Shown here one piece after another: positions 51,189 through 59,431 of a stretch of 60,359 bases of DNA. Position 1 is the stretch's first letter. The number at the start of each line of letters is the position of its first letter. The DNA lies in the NCBI GenBank assembly GCA_012031415.1, contig JAAUTN010000004.1:1-60359 (forward strand), written 5' to 3'. Position numbers and translations under genes: made by a program. The DNA is from Leptolyngbyaceae cyanobacterium SM1_4_3. Its GTDB lineage: Bacteria > Cyanobacteriota > Cyanobacteriia > Elainellales > Elainellaceae. The notes under the pieces were generated by a model, which made no database searches, was not told where the DNA came from, and saw only the letters and a program-made list of their open reading frames with translations.

Positions 51189-52750
51189 ATCTGCTCATTC
51201 ACTAGAAAACCTGGAAGTAAAAGTTGAAGATCTTCCCTGTCCACGACTCGACGCTTCCTAGATCTTGCAAGCTTTGTTTTTTGATAGTTCGTATCGTTTC
51301 CGCTGTTGTCGAATTCCAAATCCTGGTTAGGAACTGGATTGAGATATGCAAGAAGCTTACCTTTTGAAATAATGCTTGTGCTACTAGGATCTGAATCTTT
51401 AGGTCGTCGCCAAGTATCAGGTAAATATCCAAAACAGACTCGCTTAAATCTCTGACCTGAACGTACTGTTTCTCTCAATTCAGCCACTAGAAGACTATCT
51501 TCAGGTACTTGCATAACAACCGCTGGTGAATGGGTGTTAATAATTACCTGACGTAAGGGATTATCCAATCCAATAGGCTCATTTGTGTCAGTGGCAATAT
51601 CTTGAAGAAGTTGAAGAATCTTTGGAATTCGCTCTGGATGAATTCCATTTTCTGGTTCCTCAAGGCATAGAAGACCTTGAGCTTCTGGATCTAGTGCAAG
51701 TACTGCCAATGCTAGGAATCGTATAGTTCCGTCTGACAGTGCTTTGGCTGGATGTGATGTTCCGTCTCGACTAGTTACCATTAGGGTAAGAAGTTCGCGT
51801 CGATTGTCGCGGTCAACCCACACCTTATCCACATCATCAATCAAAGTTGCTAAACGGTTTGCGATCTCATAATAAACTTGGTTGTCTATATCATCATCAT
51901 TAGGTTGCTCATTGTTAGATTGCTCATTGTTACGTCTTTTCAGTCTTGCAAGATGATATAAAGTCGCAGCTAGATGAGAGCCATCCGTTTCTAGTTTAGT
52001 AGGAGCAGTAAACTCGTCAGGTTGTCTCAAGGAGGAGGGTTCCAGTTGAAGTAACCGCCAAGACTGCATTTCTCGTCGAGCCATCAGGGCTGTTGGGCTT
52101 TCAGCAGCATTGGTCACAGATAAAACTGTGCGGGGAAGGTTGGTAGCTGATCGAGCAAGAGGTCTACCACTACTTCCACCATCTTGGTGCAGTTTGATGA
52201 TTTTGTTAGAATCTTCACCCTCAGTGGAGATGAAGTAGGGTACTCTTCGTTCACCTATTACTGCTGTTTTCCGCCAAGTAGCAGATTTGTTAGGAAACAA
52301 TAAATGTTTCGCTGCATCTCCACGATTGATGTGAACTAATTCTTCTTTAAGAATTTCTAAGGCTCCTAATGACCGAAGGCTATTATCGGCACGATAAGCA
52401 AGCTGAATGGAGTAACGTAAAAAAGTAATACTTGCCTTTGCTTTTTGTCCAAGATCATCCTCTCCTTTGGCTGGCACAATCATTTCTGCTTCAAAAGACA
52501 TTTCATCAGCATAAGTATCACCTACCCGATGAAAGAGACTGCGTACATCCCCTGTTTTCCCCTCTTCATCTCGGACGGATAAAGCAGCTTCAATTAAAGG
52601 TAAGTCTGCTAACGCACTTAGAAATCTAATGGCATCGAAAAGGTTAGATTTACCAACACCATTTGCTCCAGCAATACAAGTAAATGCTCCAAAACGGACA
52701 TCTACATTGACAAGATTCTTAAAGCCAGAAACCTTCAACCGGGTTAGCAT
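51185..52750 (-). CDS. AAA/RecF-OLD-like ATPase of a putative defence pair
   Basis: 521 residues. Walker A FTCIAGANGVGKSNLFDAIRFLSALADLPL near residue 29; a long helical insert follows, with the Ser/Thr-rich SLFHRVGDTY. The signature motif is ALSDGTIRFLALAVLALDPEAQGLLCLEEPENGIHPERIPKILQLL near 340 (ABC-type signature, Walker B with EEPENG), and the H-loop region VIINTHSPAVVMQVP near 410. The C-terminus is basic (KTKLARSRKRRVVDREDLQLLLPGF). Architecture is that of RecF/OLD-like ATPases without the fused TOPRIM. The TOPRIM-like partner is the coupled downstream gene. It lies back to back with the truncated COR-TIR gene. Confidence 0.8.
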   Translation of the reverse strand: MLTRLKVSGFKNLVNVDVRFGAFTCIAGANGVGKSNLFDAIRFLSALADLPLIEAALSVRDEEGKTGDVRSLFHRVGDTYADEMSFEAEMIVPAKGEDDLGQKAKASITFLRYSIQLAYRADNSLRSLGALEILKEELVHINRGDAAKHLLFPNKSATWRKTAVIGERRVPYFISTEGEDSNKIIKLHQDGGSSGRPLARSATNLPRTVLSVTNAAESPTALMARREMQSWRLLQLEPSSLRQPDEFTAPTKLETDGSHLAATLYHLARLKRRNNEQSNNEQPNDDDIDNQVYYEIANRLATLIDDVDKVWVDRDNRRELLTLMVTSRDGTSHPAKALSDGTIRFLALAVLALDPEAQGLLCLEEPENGIHPERIPKILQLLQDIATDTNEPIGLDNPLRQVIINTHSPAVVMQVPEDSLLVAELRETVRSGQRFKRVCFGYLPDTWRRPKDSDPSSTSIISKGKLLAYLNPVPNQDLEFDNSGNDTNYQKTKLARSRKRRVVDREDLQLLLPGFLVNEQI

Positions 52751-52865
52751 TATCAGTTCTTTCGAGATATGTGTCTCTGGCAGAGAAACTGCTCCCCTGC
52801 ACTAGCAACATCTCATATAATAGCCGATGCCTTGCAAACTGTTCGAGTTTGCAATTACTAACTAC
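52751..52865. other. Junction between the ATPase gene and the COR-TIR remnant
   Basis: About 115 bp with no recognisable protein similarity. It includes the ATPase leader and probably the point where the Roc-COR reading frame was cut off. Confidence 0.4.
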
Positions 52866-53855
52866 GGGTAAGAGTTTGTTATCCGCCTGATTGTAGAAAT
52901 GCATCCCTGGATTGAGCAGCAGCTAGTCTGGAAAACGGTGTCGTATTGCACAAAGACCAGACCCGCGCCGAAGTCATTGAGCATTACAACCAGCGAGAAA
53001 TCCGAATTCGCGTCACCGGAAGCCGCAAAAAGAACTGCTAGCCGTCGTCACCCACGAACTCAGCAAGATTCACCAGTCTTACGAACGCTTGCAGTATGAC
53101 ACTCTGGTTCCCTGCAACTGTGAAAAGAAATGCAGGAACAGCCAAACCCCCTATTCCTACCCTCTAGAAACGCTCCGTGAGTTTTTGGATGACCGGGAGT
53201 ACCTGATTCAATGCCAAAAAAGTCGGCAATGGTAGACGTTCGCCGACTAATTGATGATGTTTTGCCCCAAGAAATTGAAACCGAGCAAAAGTATCTCCTC
53301 AGACCAGACCGTCTGCCCACCCCAGCAGAATCCCTCCAGCGAGAACTGGAGCAAGCGCGGGAAAAGTCACTCAATCGCCAGTCGAGACAAACATCTATGA
53401 CGGAAGCCGCTACGAGAGATCTAGTTTTCATCAGCTACAGTCACAAAGACAAAAAATGGTTTGACGACCTAAAAACTCATCTGGAACCGCTGATTCGAGA
53501 ACAGAATTTAAAGATTTGGGAAGATACCCAAATTCAGCCTGGTGCAATTTGGCGAGATGAAATTGAAAAAGCATTATCAGCGGCAAAAGTTGCCGTCTTG
53601 CTCGTCAGCCCTACCTTCTTATCCTCAAAGTTCATCAATCAAAACGAACTGCCTGTCCTATTAGACGCAGCAAAAACAGAAGGGGTACACATTCTCTGGG
53701 TACCGCTCCAAGCCAGCAACTACAAAGCAACCGCAATTGAAAAATATCAAGCAGTTTATCCAACCGATCGCCCCCTAAAACAAATTACCGCAGCAAAACG
53801 CGATACTGCCTGGGTTGAGGTTTGCAATAACATTACAGCGGTAATGAATTGTTAA
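52866..53855 (+). pseudogene. 5'-truncated Roc-COR-TIR gene remnant
   Basis: Pieces of a COR domain read in four frames, each joined by a missing base in a short run: KSLLSRLIVEMHPWIEQQLVW (52883-52884 CC), KNGVVLHKDQTRAEVIEHYNQREIRIRVTGSRKKELL (A run 52932-52935, then 53027-53031), and QCQKSRQMVDVRRLIDDVL (53228-53229). A TIR domain follows from about 53424 (ATRDLVFISYSHKDKKWFDDLKTHLEPLI, WEDTQIQPGAIWRDEIEKALSAAKVAVLLVSPTFLSSKFI, with the catalytic-type Glu in EIEKAL). The ROC GTPase half is absent. The TIR part alone (53211-53855) is intact and could be translated from the MPKKSAMV start. Confidence 0.75.
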
Positions 53856-53998
53856 GAGGATGTTTGAGAAGTAGCAAATGTCCCCTGTAAGGGCCTAGCA
53901 TTCGGCAAGTAGACTCTGAAATAGACTCAAAATCTTTGCCCGAATGCTAAGCCCCTACAGTCCTTTGGGGTACAGGTTAGACTTTTCAAACATCCTCT
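53855..53998. mobile_element. 144-bp palindromic MITE-like element, copy 2
   Basis: Begins AGAGGATGTTTGAGAAGT, ends ACTTTTCAAACATCCTCT. About 80% identical to 6729-6871. It starts on the last base of the TIR gene's stop codon. Flanks read TAA on both sides if the ends are taken at GAGGATG, a possible 3-bp duplication. Confidence 0.85.
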
Positions 53999-54052
53999 AA
54001 GTCAGAGCGATCGCTCGCGCCACTCTGTTCTCTATTCGAGTAGGGTTGATGT

Positions 54053-54667
54053 TTAATGTCCCACTGCAAAAACCTGTTCTGCGGTCAGATTTAATTCTGG
54101 AAACGCTGAGGAGATGATGCGATCGCCTTCCCGAAATTGCTGCCCCTGATATTCTCCATCCACTAACTGATATACAGAGAAGGTGGGTTGCTTTGGAGAG
54201 CCGATGTAACGCCGCCCCCCCAACCCTAGATAATCCACCACCCAGTACTCTGGTATCTGCAATGCTTCATAATCAATCAACTTATGCCCGTAATCATCCC
54301 GCCAGTTCGTACTTACGACTTCAATCACAACCTGGACAGATGCTCCCTGTATAATCGTTGATCGTGTCTTCCAGAGTGGCTCATCCTCCAGCGCCGTTTG
54401 GTTCAACACAATCACATCTGGGTTGTAGCCCGACTTATCGGTTTCAGCAGGTTTTACAATTGCCTGTCGGGGAATGAAATAGGGGAGTTGCAACCGCCGG
54501 ATTTCCAAAAACAATTCACCTGCTAGAAACCCACCTACTTGTTCATGGGGACCAGTTGGTTGCATTTCAGTCACTACCCCACTCCAAAGTTCATAGCGAC
54601 CGTAGCCATCTGGATACCAATCCAGAAACTCCTCCAAATTCATCAGTTGAGGAACAGCTTGAACCAT
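54053..54667 (-). CDS. Uma2 family endonuclease-like protein
   Basis: 204 residues. Core: LMNLEEFLDWYPDGYGRYELWSGVVTEMQPTGPHEQVGGF, FIPRQAIVKPAETDKSGYNPDVIVLNQ near 97, and VQVVIEVVSTNWRDDYGHKLIDYEALQIPEYWVVDYLGLGGRRYIG near 106-150. It belongs to the subgroup with the 'STNWRDDYxxKLxDYEALGIxEYWIVDY' signature, typical of cyanobacterial Uma2 genes. The Met at 54667 is preceded by a weak site only. The neighbourhood (TIR, HicBA) supports a defence-island setting. Confidence 0.9.
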   Translation of the reverse strand: MVQAVPQLMNLEEFLDWYPDGYGRYELWSGVVTEMQPTGPHEQVGGFLAGELFLEIRRLQLPYFIPRQAIVKPAETDKSGYNPDVIVLNQTALEDEPLWKTRSTIIQGASVQVVIEVVSTNWRDDYGHKLIDYEALQIPEYWVVDYLGLGGRRYIGSPKQPTFSVYQLVDGEYQGQQFREGDRIISSAFPELNLTAEQVFAVGH

Positions 54668-54920
54668 TGCCCTGAAGCTCCACTATGCGATCGCTGCTCC
54701 TCTCAGTGTAGCAAGGATGCTCTATAGGCTCTCTTCACCAGAAACTTTTTCTTAGTCTTAGTAAACATCCTGCGTTTGGGGGCGATCGCCCCGCGAGAAG
54801 CCTAAAGTAGCGTTTGTAGGGAATAGGGTTTTGTAGAGAGTGTAATTTAGAATGTGGTTGTAATCGCAGGAGCAGATAGTGGAATAGACTTCTACTTTAA
54901 GTACTTTAAGGAGGATCACG
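54668..54920. other. Intergenic leader of the hicBA pair
   Basis: Contains one HIP1-like site and a likely promoter region. No repeat or RNA feature recognised. The last bases carry the AAGGAGGATCACG ribosome-binding site of hicB. Confidence 0.4.
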
Positions 54921-55160
54921 ATGCAACTTCAACAAACCATCAAATCTTTCATTCGACCTGGAGAACAAAGTGGCTATGTAGCCGAATGTTTTGAGATCTC
55001 GGTCGTAACTCAAGGTGAAACTCTAGATGAGGTCGTCAAAAATTTGCAAGAGGCAATTTCTTTACATCTAGAAGGAGAAGATCTAACCGAGTTTGGTCTA
55101 GTCGCTCATCCCTCAGTCCTGGTGACATTCGAGTTACAACCTACCTATGCCCAAGCTTAA
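54921..55160 (+). CDS. hicB: HicB-type antitoxin
   Basis: 79 residues, ATG 54921 behind a perfect AAGGAGG site. HicB fold: FIRPGEQSGYVAECFEISVVTQGETLDEVVKNLQEAISLHLE, the degenerate ribonuclease-H-like domain of short HicB antitoxins. The short form lacks a C-terminal DNA-binding HTH, so autoregulation by it alone is uncertain. Its stop overlaps the hicA start by 14 bp. Confidence 0.85.
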   Translation: MQLQQTIKSFIRPGEQSGYVAECFEISVVTQGETLDEVVKNLQEAISLHLEGEDLTEFGLVAHPSVLVTFELQPTYAQA

Positions 55161-55386
55161 ACGGCTATCTGGCGCTGAAGTCGTTGCAATTTTGCAGCAG
55201 TTTGGTTTTCAAGTTTACAGTCAGCGGGGTAGCCATATCAAGCTCCGTCGCGTCAGCGAAACAGGCAAAGAAACCCTCACAGTTCCTAATCATCGTCAGT
55301 TAGATACAGGGACGTGTCGAGCAATCTGTAGGCAAGCCTGTCGATATATTTCTGAGACAGACCTGTTTCGTTACTTTTATGAGTAA
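55147..55386 (+). CDS. hicA: HicA-type mRNA interferase toxin
   Basis: 79 residues. HicA dsRBD-like fold: SGAEVVAILQQFGFQVYSQRGSHIKLRRVSETGKETLTVPNHRQLDTGTCRAICRQA, with the catalytic His in RGSHIKL. The C-terminal RYISETDLFRYFYE completes the domain. Cleaves mRNA when free of HicB. The gene order hicB-hicA, antitoxin first, is less common than the reverse. Confidence 0.85.
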   Translation: MPKLKRLSGAEVVAILQQFGFQVYSQRGSHIKLRRVSETGKETLTVPNHRQLDTGTCRAICRQACRYISETDLFRYFYE

Positions 55387-55544
55387 GGAAATAATAGAAA
55401 TTTAAATAATTTTCAGTCTCTGTTCTCTTGAAAAGAGTGTGTTGATGGGCACGCTGTGCTTTGCCCATTCTACGTTTGGGGGTCTGCAAAGATTCTGGCA
55501 AAACCTGCCCCTAGCTAAGGGTGAATTCTTTCTTAGAAATCTTC

Positions 55545-56201
55545 TTACTCCGACGCTGATGATAACTGTTGTCGTAGCTCCCGGAGCATCTTGCTGGTGC
55601 CTTCCTGAAAAGCTTGTTGGACTAGACGAGGAATCAAACCTACAACAGGAATATCTGGAAAGGTAAGACTGGTTGACGATTCAACATAGCCATCTGCCTG
55701 TAAAACGTAGATTTTGAGACTTGCCATTTCATACACCCACACCTCTGGTACTCGCAGAGCAACATACGCACCCAGGGTGGTTCTTGAAGTTACATCAGAT
55801 TCGATCGCCAGATCTGGAGGTGGATCGGTCGTCATATCCAATCGTTGTCGGTTACGAACTCGCCCTGCATTTTGGATATAGAAACAGGTGTCGGGTTCTA
55901 ATCCAGCTTGTTGAGGCTTTTTGAAGGTGGTAGACCCAAAATCTTCCCATGCCCGGTCTTGAGCATCAAGGAGAGCCGTCACGATATATTCAATAATGCG
56001 GTGAGGGCGTTCATGACTGGGCAATGGAGCTATGAGTTCTAAGATGGTGTCATAGTAATTAATTCGAGGAATGCGGCGGTCTTCTCCCAACTCCACCAGC
56101 AGTGCCTCATATTGCTCCCAAGACACCGCCTCAATCAGCAGATGGCTTCCAGGAGAGAGGTGAATTCGATGAATCGGGATGGCAATCGGAGAAGTAACCA
56201 T
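55545..56201 (-). CDS. Uma2 family endonuclease-like protein
   Basis: 218 residues. Landmarks: VSWEQYEALLVELGEDRRIPRINYYDTILELIAPLPSHE, KKPQQAGLEPDTCFYIQNAGRVRNRQRLDMTTDPPPDLAIESDVTSRTTLGAYVALRVPEVWVYEM. The EPDTCFYI and PPDLAIESDVTSRT strings are the classic Uma2 active-site segments. The C-terminal residues (LVQQAFQEGTSKMLRELRQQL) form a basic helix. The two small pseudogenes at 56208-56583 lie just upstream on the same strand, 6 bp from its start. Confidence 0.9.
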   Translation of the reverse strand: MVTSPIAIPIHRIHLSPGSHLLIEAVSWEQYEALLVELGEDRRIPRINYYDTILELIAPLPSHERPHRIIEYIVTALLDAQDRAWEDFGSTTFKKPQQAGLEPDTCFYIQNAGRVRNRQRLDMTTDPPPDLAIESDVTSRTTLGAYVALRVPEVWVYEMASLKIYVLQADGYVESSTSLTFPDIPVVGLIPRLVQQAFQEGTSKMLRELRQQLSSASE

Positions 56202-56207
56202 AGGGAT

Positions 56208-56333
56208 TTATTTCACTCTCAAACGTAACTCAAAAGCAAGGTCAGCCCGATAGAAACACACATCAAACTCTGTACTAGACAGACCAACACTATTGGTACG
56301 CTCGGTAAAAGGAAATCGCCTGCCGTCAAGCAT
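56208..56333 (-). pseudogene. Truncated retropepsin-like aspartyl protease gene
   Basis: 41 codons, MLDGRRFPFTERTNSVGLSSTEF then unrelated residues to a stop. The start matches the beginning of the cyanobacterial single-domain retropepsin family (FPFTERTNSVGLS...LLDTGA), which normally continues for another 100 residues. The overlap with the small upstream ORF (ATGCTTGA) is the usual arrangement of that gene pair. Confidence 0.55.
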
Positions 56334-56583
56334 TGCCTTCTTGCCTTGCTGCTACCAAAAAATCTGAAAGTGTTTGAGCTGTTTCATGCGCTTCATACGG
56401 CGACCACATAACTGCTTCAGTAGAGGCTAACTGCTCTATTAGCACCTTTTCCTGAGACTGGCTATCAGTTGCTTCTAGCTCACATCCATTTTTCTTTTGC
56501 TAGCGGTAGCAGAAAATGATGAGGCGAAGTTTATCTTGGTGAGACAGCTGGTTAACAGCAGGCAGTAATTCAGAGAAAATCAT
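56326..56583 (-). pseudogene. Small antitoxin-like ORF with an in-frame amber stop
   Basis: MIFSELLPAVNQLSHQDKLRLIIFCYR, TAG (56500-56502), then QKKNGCELEATDSQSQEKVLIEQL and VMWSPYEAHETAQTLSDFLVAARQEG. This small family (MIFSELLPAV...SHxDKLRLxxFLL...SPYEAxExAxTL) usually precedes a retropepsin gene in cyanobacteria, and does so here. Both are now broken. Confidence 0.55.
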
Positions 56584-57157
56584 AAGCTATAAAGAATGTT
56601 TACTTATTACCCTAGCGTAATTAAATTAGATACCCTCTGTTTATCTGCCTGTTTGAGGTTTGCAATAGGATTACAGCCGCAATAAATGACTGAATTAGAA
56701 TGCACCAGCCTATATTGAGCAGGTATAAATACTTCTTTTTATTCATCAAACCTCGGTGCACTTGTCAAGCAATAGATTGAATTATTGACCGCTAAACTTA
56801 TTCAAAAATGTTAACTTTTCTAAACGATTAAATTAAAAATATATCGGCGGATAGGGGTGTCATATCCGTTAAAGTGTTACACAAGAAACAGACAAAAAAT
56901 TGCTTTGACAAGCAAAGATAAAAGTGTTGGGAAGCTTGCAGTGCAGGTAGCCCTGCTTTCTGTTATTAAGCTGCGTTTTGGATCAGGTGAAGTGCGATCG
57001 CCCCAAAGTTATCGTTCTTTTATCTGTTTCTTTTGCTTAAAATAAGCAATCTTTTGTCCGACTAGTTGCCCCGAAGCTGGGAGTTTGATCAACTCACTGA
57101 CCTCACTATCTTCGCTTAACATCTTTGCCTGACAATTTATGAATTGCCTTAACAGAT
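56584..57157. other. AT-rich upstream region of the ABC importer operon
   Basis: 574 bp with no gene that I can support. Strongly AT-rich from 56,590 to 56,860, likely promoter and leader DNA. I found no clear operator, terminator or riboswitch. Confidence 0.4.
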
Positions 57158-58501
57158 ATGAATGTTAATCAGCAGATTCGCAGACTCAAACACTTTCTGC
57201 AAACGCATTTTCTGCACAAGCTGTCGTCCCGTCGCCTGCGCCTATGGGGGATGGCGATCGCCGCTTTTCTGGGCGTGCTTTTTTACGGGTTGGTGGTGTT
57301 GAGCCAGCAGCCCGTTACCATTAGTTTTCTGGTGAGTGCCCTGGAAGCCGAACAGTTTCAGCCGCTAGTTGAGCAATTTGAATCCGAAAACCCGGATGTT
57401 CGGATTCAAATTGCTCCGGCTCCCAATGCCTCTGATGCCGTTGAAGGGTTATACACTTCATCATTTTTATTGGGTGATTCACCCTATGATCTGGTGCTAG
57501 CTGACATCACCTGGATTCCTAAATTTGCGGCTGCAAACTGGTTACTTCCACTGTCTGACCAGATTTCTGAAGAAGAGTTATCCGCTTTCCTCCCGGCTGA
57601 TATTGAAGGTAGCCGCTACGAAGGTGAGCTATATCGGGTGCCCATGCGCTCCGACGTTGGCGTACTTTACTATCGCACCGACTTATTAGAAGAAGCAGGT
57701 TTGGAACCGCCAGACACCTTTGAGGAACTGATTGAAGTTTCTCAACAGCTTCAAGAAGGCAATGTGGACTGGGGCTATGTCTGGCAGGGAGCGCAATATG
57801 AAGGACTGTCCGCAGATTTTGTTGAAGTGCTGGCTGGGTTTGGTGGCTTTTGGGTTGACCCTGAAACTCAAGAAGTGGGGCTTGACCAACCTGAGGCGAT
57901 CGCCGCTGCCGAATTTCTACGCAATACCGTGACCGAGCGCGTTTCCCCCCCTGGTGTGACGAACTATCAAGAGGTTGAAACGCTGCGAGTATTCCAAAAC
58001 GGCAATTCTGCTTTCATGCGAAATTGGCCCTACGCTTTCCCTGAAGTTAACCAGGAAGGTTCTCCTATCAACGGAAATGTTGGCATCAAGCCAATGGTTT
58101 CCAGCGCTGAAGGGGAAGGCGGTGCCTGCTTAGGCGGATGGGGATTTGGCATCTCCGCAACGTCTCCCCACCCCGAAGAAGCCTGGAGAGTGATTGAATT
58201 CATGACAGGCGAAGAAGCTCAAAAGCTGTTTGTGATGGAATACGGCTATGTGCCTAGCCGCGTCAATTTGTTCACCGATCCTGAAATTGTAGGACGATAT
58301 AGCCACTATCCCCAGTTGTTAGAAATCGCAGAGCAGGCTGTATTGCGTCCACCTGTGCCGCAGTATACGCAGGTGTCTGATATTCTTCAGCGCTATCTGA
58401 GTTCGGCAATTTCTGGACAAATTTCTCCAGAGCGGGCAATGGAACGGGCAGCGGGCGAAACGCGCCGATTGCTTGGCAGGTACTCTAACAATGACGCTTA
58501 G
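57158..58501 (+). CDS. ABC sugar importer substrate-binding protein
   Basis: 447 residues. N-terminal TM/signal anchor (about 28-48, RRLRLWGMAIAAFLGVLFYGLVVLSQQP), then a type-1 periplasmic binding fold: QFESENPDVRIQIAPAPNASDAV near 70, YDLVLADITWIPKFAAANWLLPLS near 108, YRVPMRSDVGVLYYRTDLLEEAGLEPPDTFEELIEVSQQL, and GWGFGISATSPHPEEAWRVIEFM near 325, plus AFMRNWPYAFPE in the middle. This is the trehalose/maltose/glucosylglycerol class. In cyanobacteria the closest role is the compatible-solute importer (GgtB-like), but the sugar cannot be told. The first gene of a three-gene operon; no ATPase subunit is in view, so it may lie beyond the window or be shared. Confidence 0.85.
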   Translation: MNVNQQIRRLKHFLQTHFLHKLSSRRLRLWGMAIAAFLGVLFYGLVVLSQQPVTISFLVSALEAEQFQPLVEQFESENPDVRIQIAPAPNASDAVEGLYTSSFLLGDSPYDLVLADITWIPKFAAANWLLPLSDQISEEELSAFLPADIEGSRYEGELYRVPMRSDVGVLYYRTDLLEEAGLEPPDTFEELIEVSQQLQEGNVDWGYVWQGAQYEGLSADFVEVLAGFGGFWVDPETQEVGLDQPEAIAAAEFLRNTVTERVSPPGVTNYQEVETLRVFQNGNSAFMRNWPYAFPEVNQEGSPINGNVGIKPMVSSAEGEGGACLGGWGFGISATSPHPEEAWRVIEFMTGEEAQKLFVMEYGYVPSRVNLFTDPEIVGRYSHYPQLLEIAEQAVLRPPVPQYTQVSDILQRYLSSAISGQISPERAMERAAGETRRLLGRYSNNDA

Positions 58502-58513
58502 GGAGGCGATCGA

Positions 58514-59428
58514 ATGACTACAACGACAGACCCAATTCGCGCCAGAGAGCAACGCACGGGCTGGATGCTAATTGCACCGGCCGCCCTGATTTTGCTAGCG
58601 ATTTATGCCTATCCAATTGGTCGTGCCTTTGTCCTCAGCTTCTTTACCGAAAACTTGAGTACGGGCTTAGAACCTGTCTTTTCAGGCGTTGATAATTACG
58701 TGCGAATGGTGCTGGACGGGCGATTCTGGCTCAGCATCTGGAATTCCACCCTCTTCACGGTTGTCTCCCTGATTCTAGAACTGATTCTGGGAATGGCATT
58801 TGCCCTGATTTTGGATCAGGCTTTTCGTGGCAGAGGGATTGTCAGAACGATCGCCATTCTGCCCTGGGCGCTGCCAACTGCCATCATTGCACTGGCTTGG
58901 CGCTGGATTTTTAACGACCAGTACGGCGTGTGGAACGATATGCTGGTGAACTGGTTTCATATCATTGAGAATCCAGTGAACTGGCTAGGAAACCCCACCT
59001 GGGCAATGATTTGCGTGATTGCGGCAGACGTTTGGAAAACCACTTCTTTTGTCAGCATTTTGCTGCTGGCAGGCTTGCAGTCAATCTCTCAGGATTTGTA
59101 TGAAGCTCATTCAATTGACGGGGCAACCCCCTGGCAAAGCTTTCGCCAAATCACGCTGCCGCTGTTGATGCCGCAAATTTTGATTGCCAGCCTGTTTCGC
59201 TTTGCTCAAGCCTTTGGTATTTTCGACTTGCCGCAGGTGATGACGGGCGGTGGTCCCGGTGGCGCAACGGAGATGGTTTCCCTCTACATCTACGCAACCG
59301 TGATGAACTATCTAGACTTTGGCTATGGAGCTGCTCTGGTGGTGATCACATTCCTGGTTTTAGTTGCGGTAGTGGCACTCTCCACTTTCTTCTTGTCCAA
59401 AGTTCGTTCTGCAACAGGAGCGGAGTAA
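58514..59428 (+). CDS. ABC sugar importer permease, MalF/UgpA type
   Basis: 304 residues, six TM helices, ATG 58514 behind GGGAGG, 12 bp after the binding-protein stop. Conserved LIAPAALILLAIYAYPIGRAFVLSFF, NYVRMVLDGRFWLSIWNSTLFTV and the coupling-helix EAA loop EAHSIDGATPWQSFRQITLPLLMP, followed by GIFDLPQVMTGGGPGGATEMVSLYIY. It is the first permease half of a binding-protein-dependent sugar importer and contacts the ATPase through the EAA loop. Confidence 0.9.
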   Translation: MTTTTDPIRAREQRTGWMLIAPAALILLAIYAYPIGRAFVLSFFTENLSTGLEPVFSGVDNYVRMVLDGRFWLSIWNSTLFTVVSLILELILGMAFALILDQAFRGRGIVRTIAILPWALPTAIIALAWRWIFNDQYGVWNDMLVNWFHIIENPVNWLGNPTWAMICVIAADVWKTTSFVSILLLAGLQSISQDLYEAHSIDGATPWQSFRQITLPLLMPQILIASLFRFAQAFGIFDLPQVMTGGGPGGATEMVSLYIYATVMNYLDFGYGAALVVITFLVLVAVVALSTFFLSKVRSATGAE

Positions 59429-59431
59429 CCT

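Noticed and set aside
56857-57045. 62-codon plus-strand ORF before the ABC operon
   Set aside because: Looks like random open frame in AT-rich DNA, without start context or similarity.
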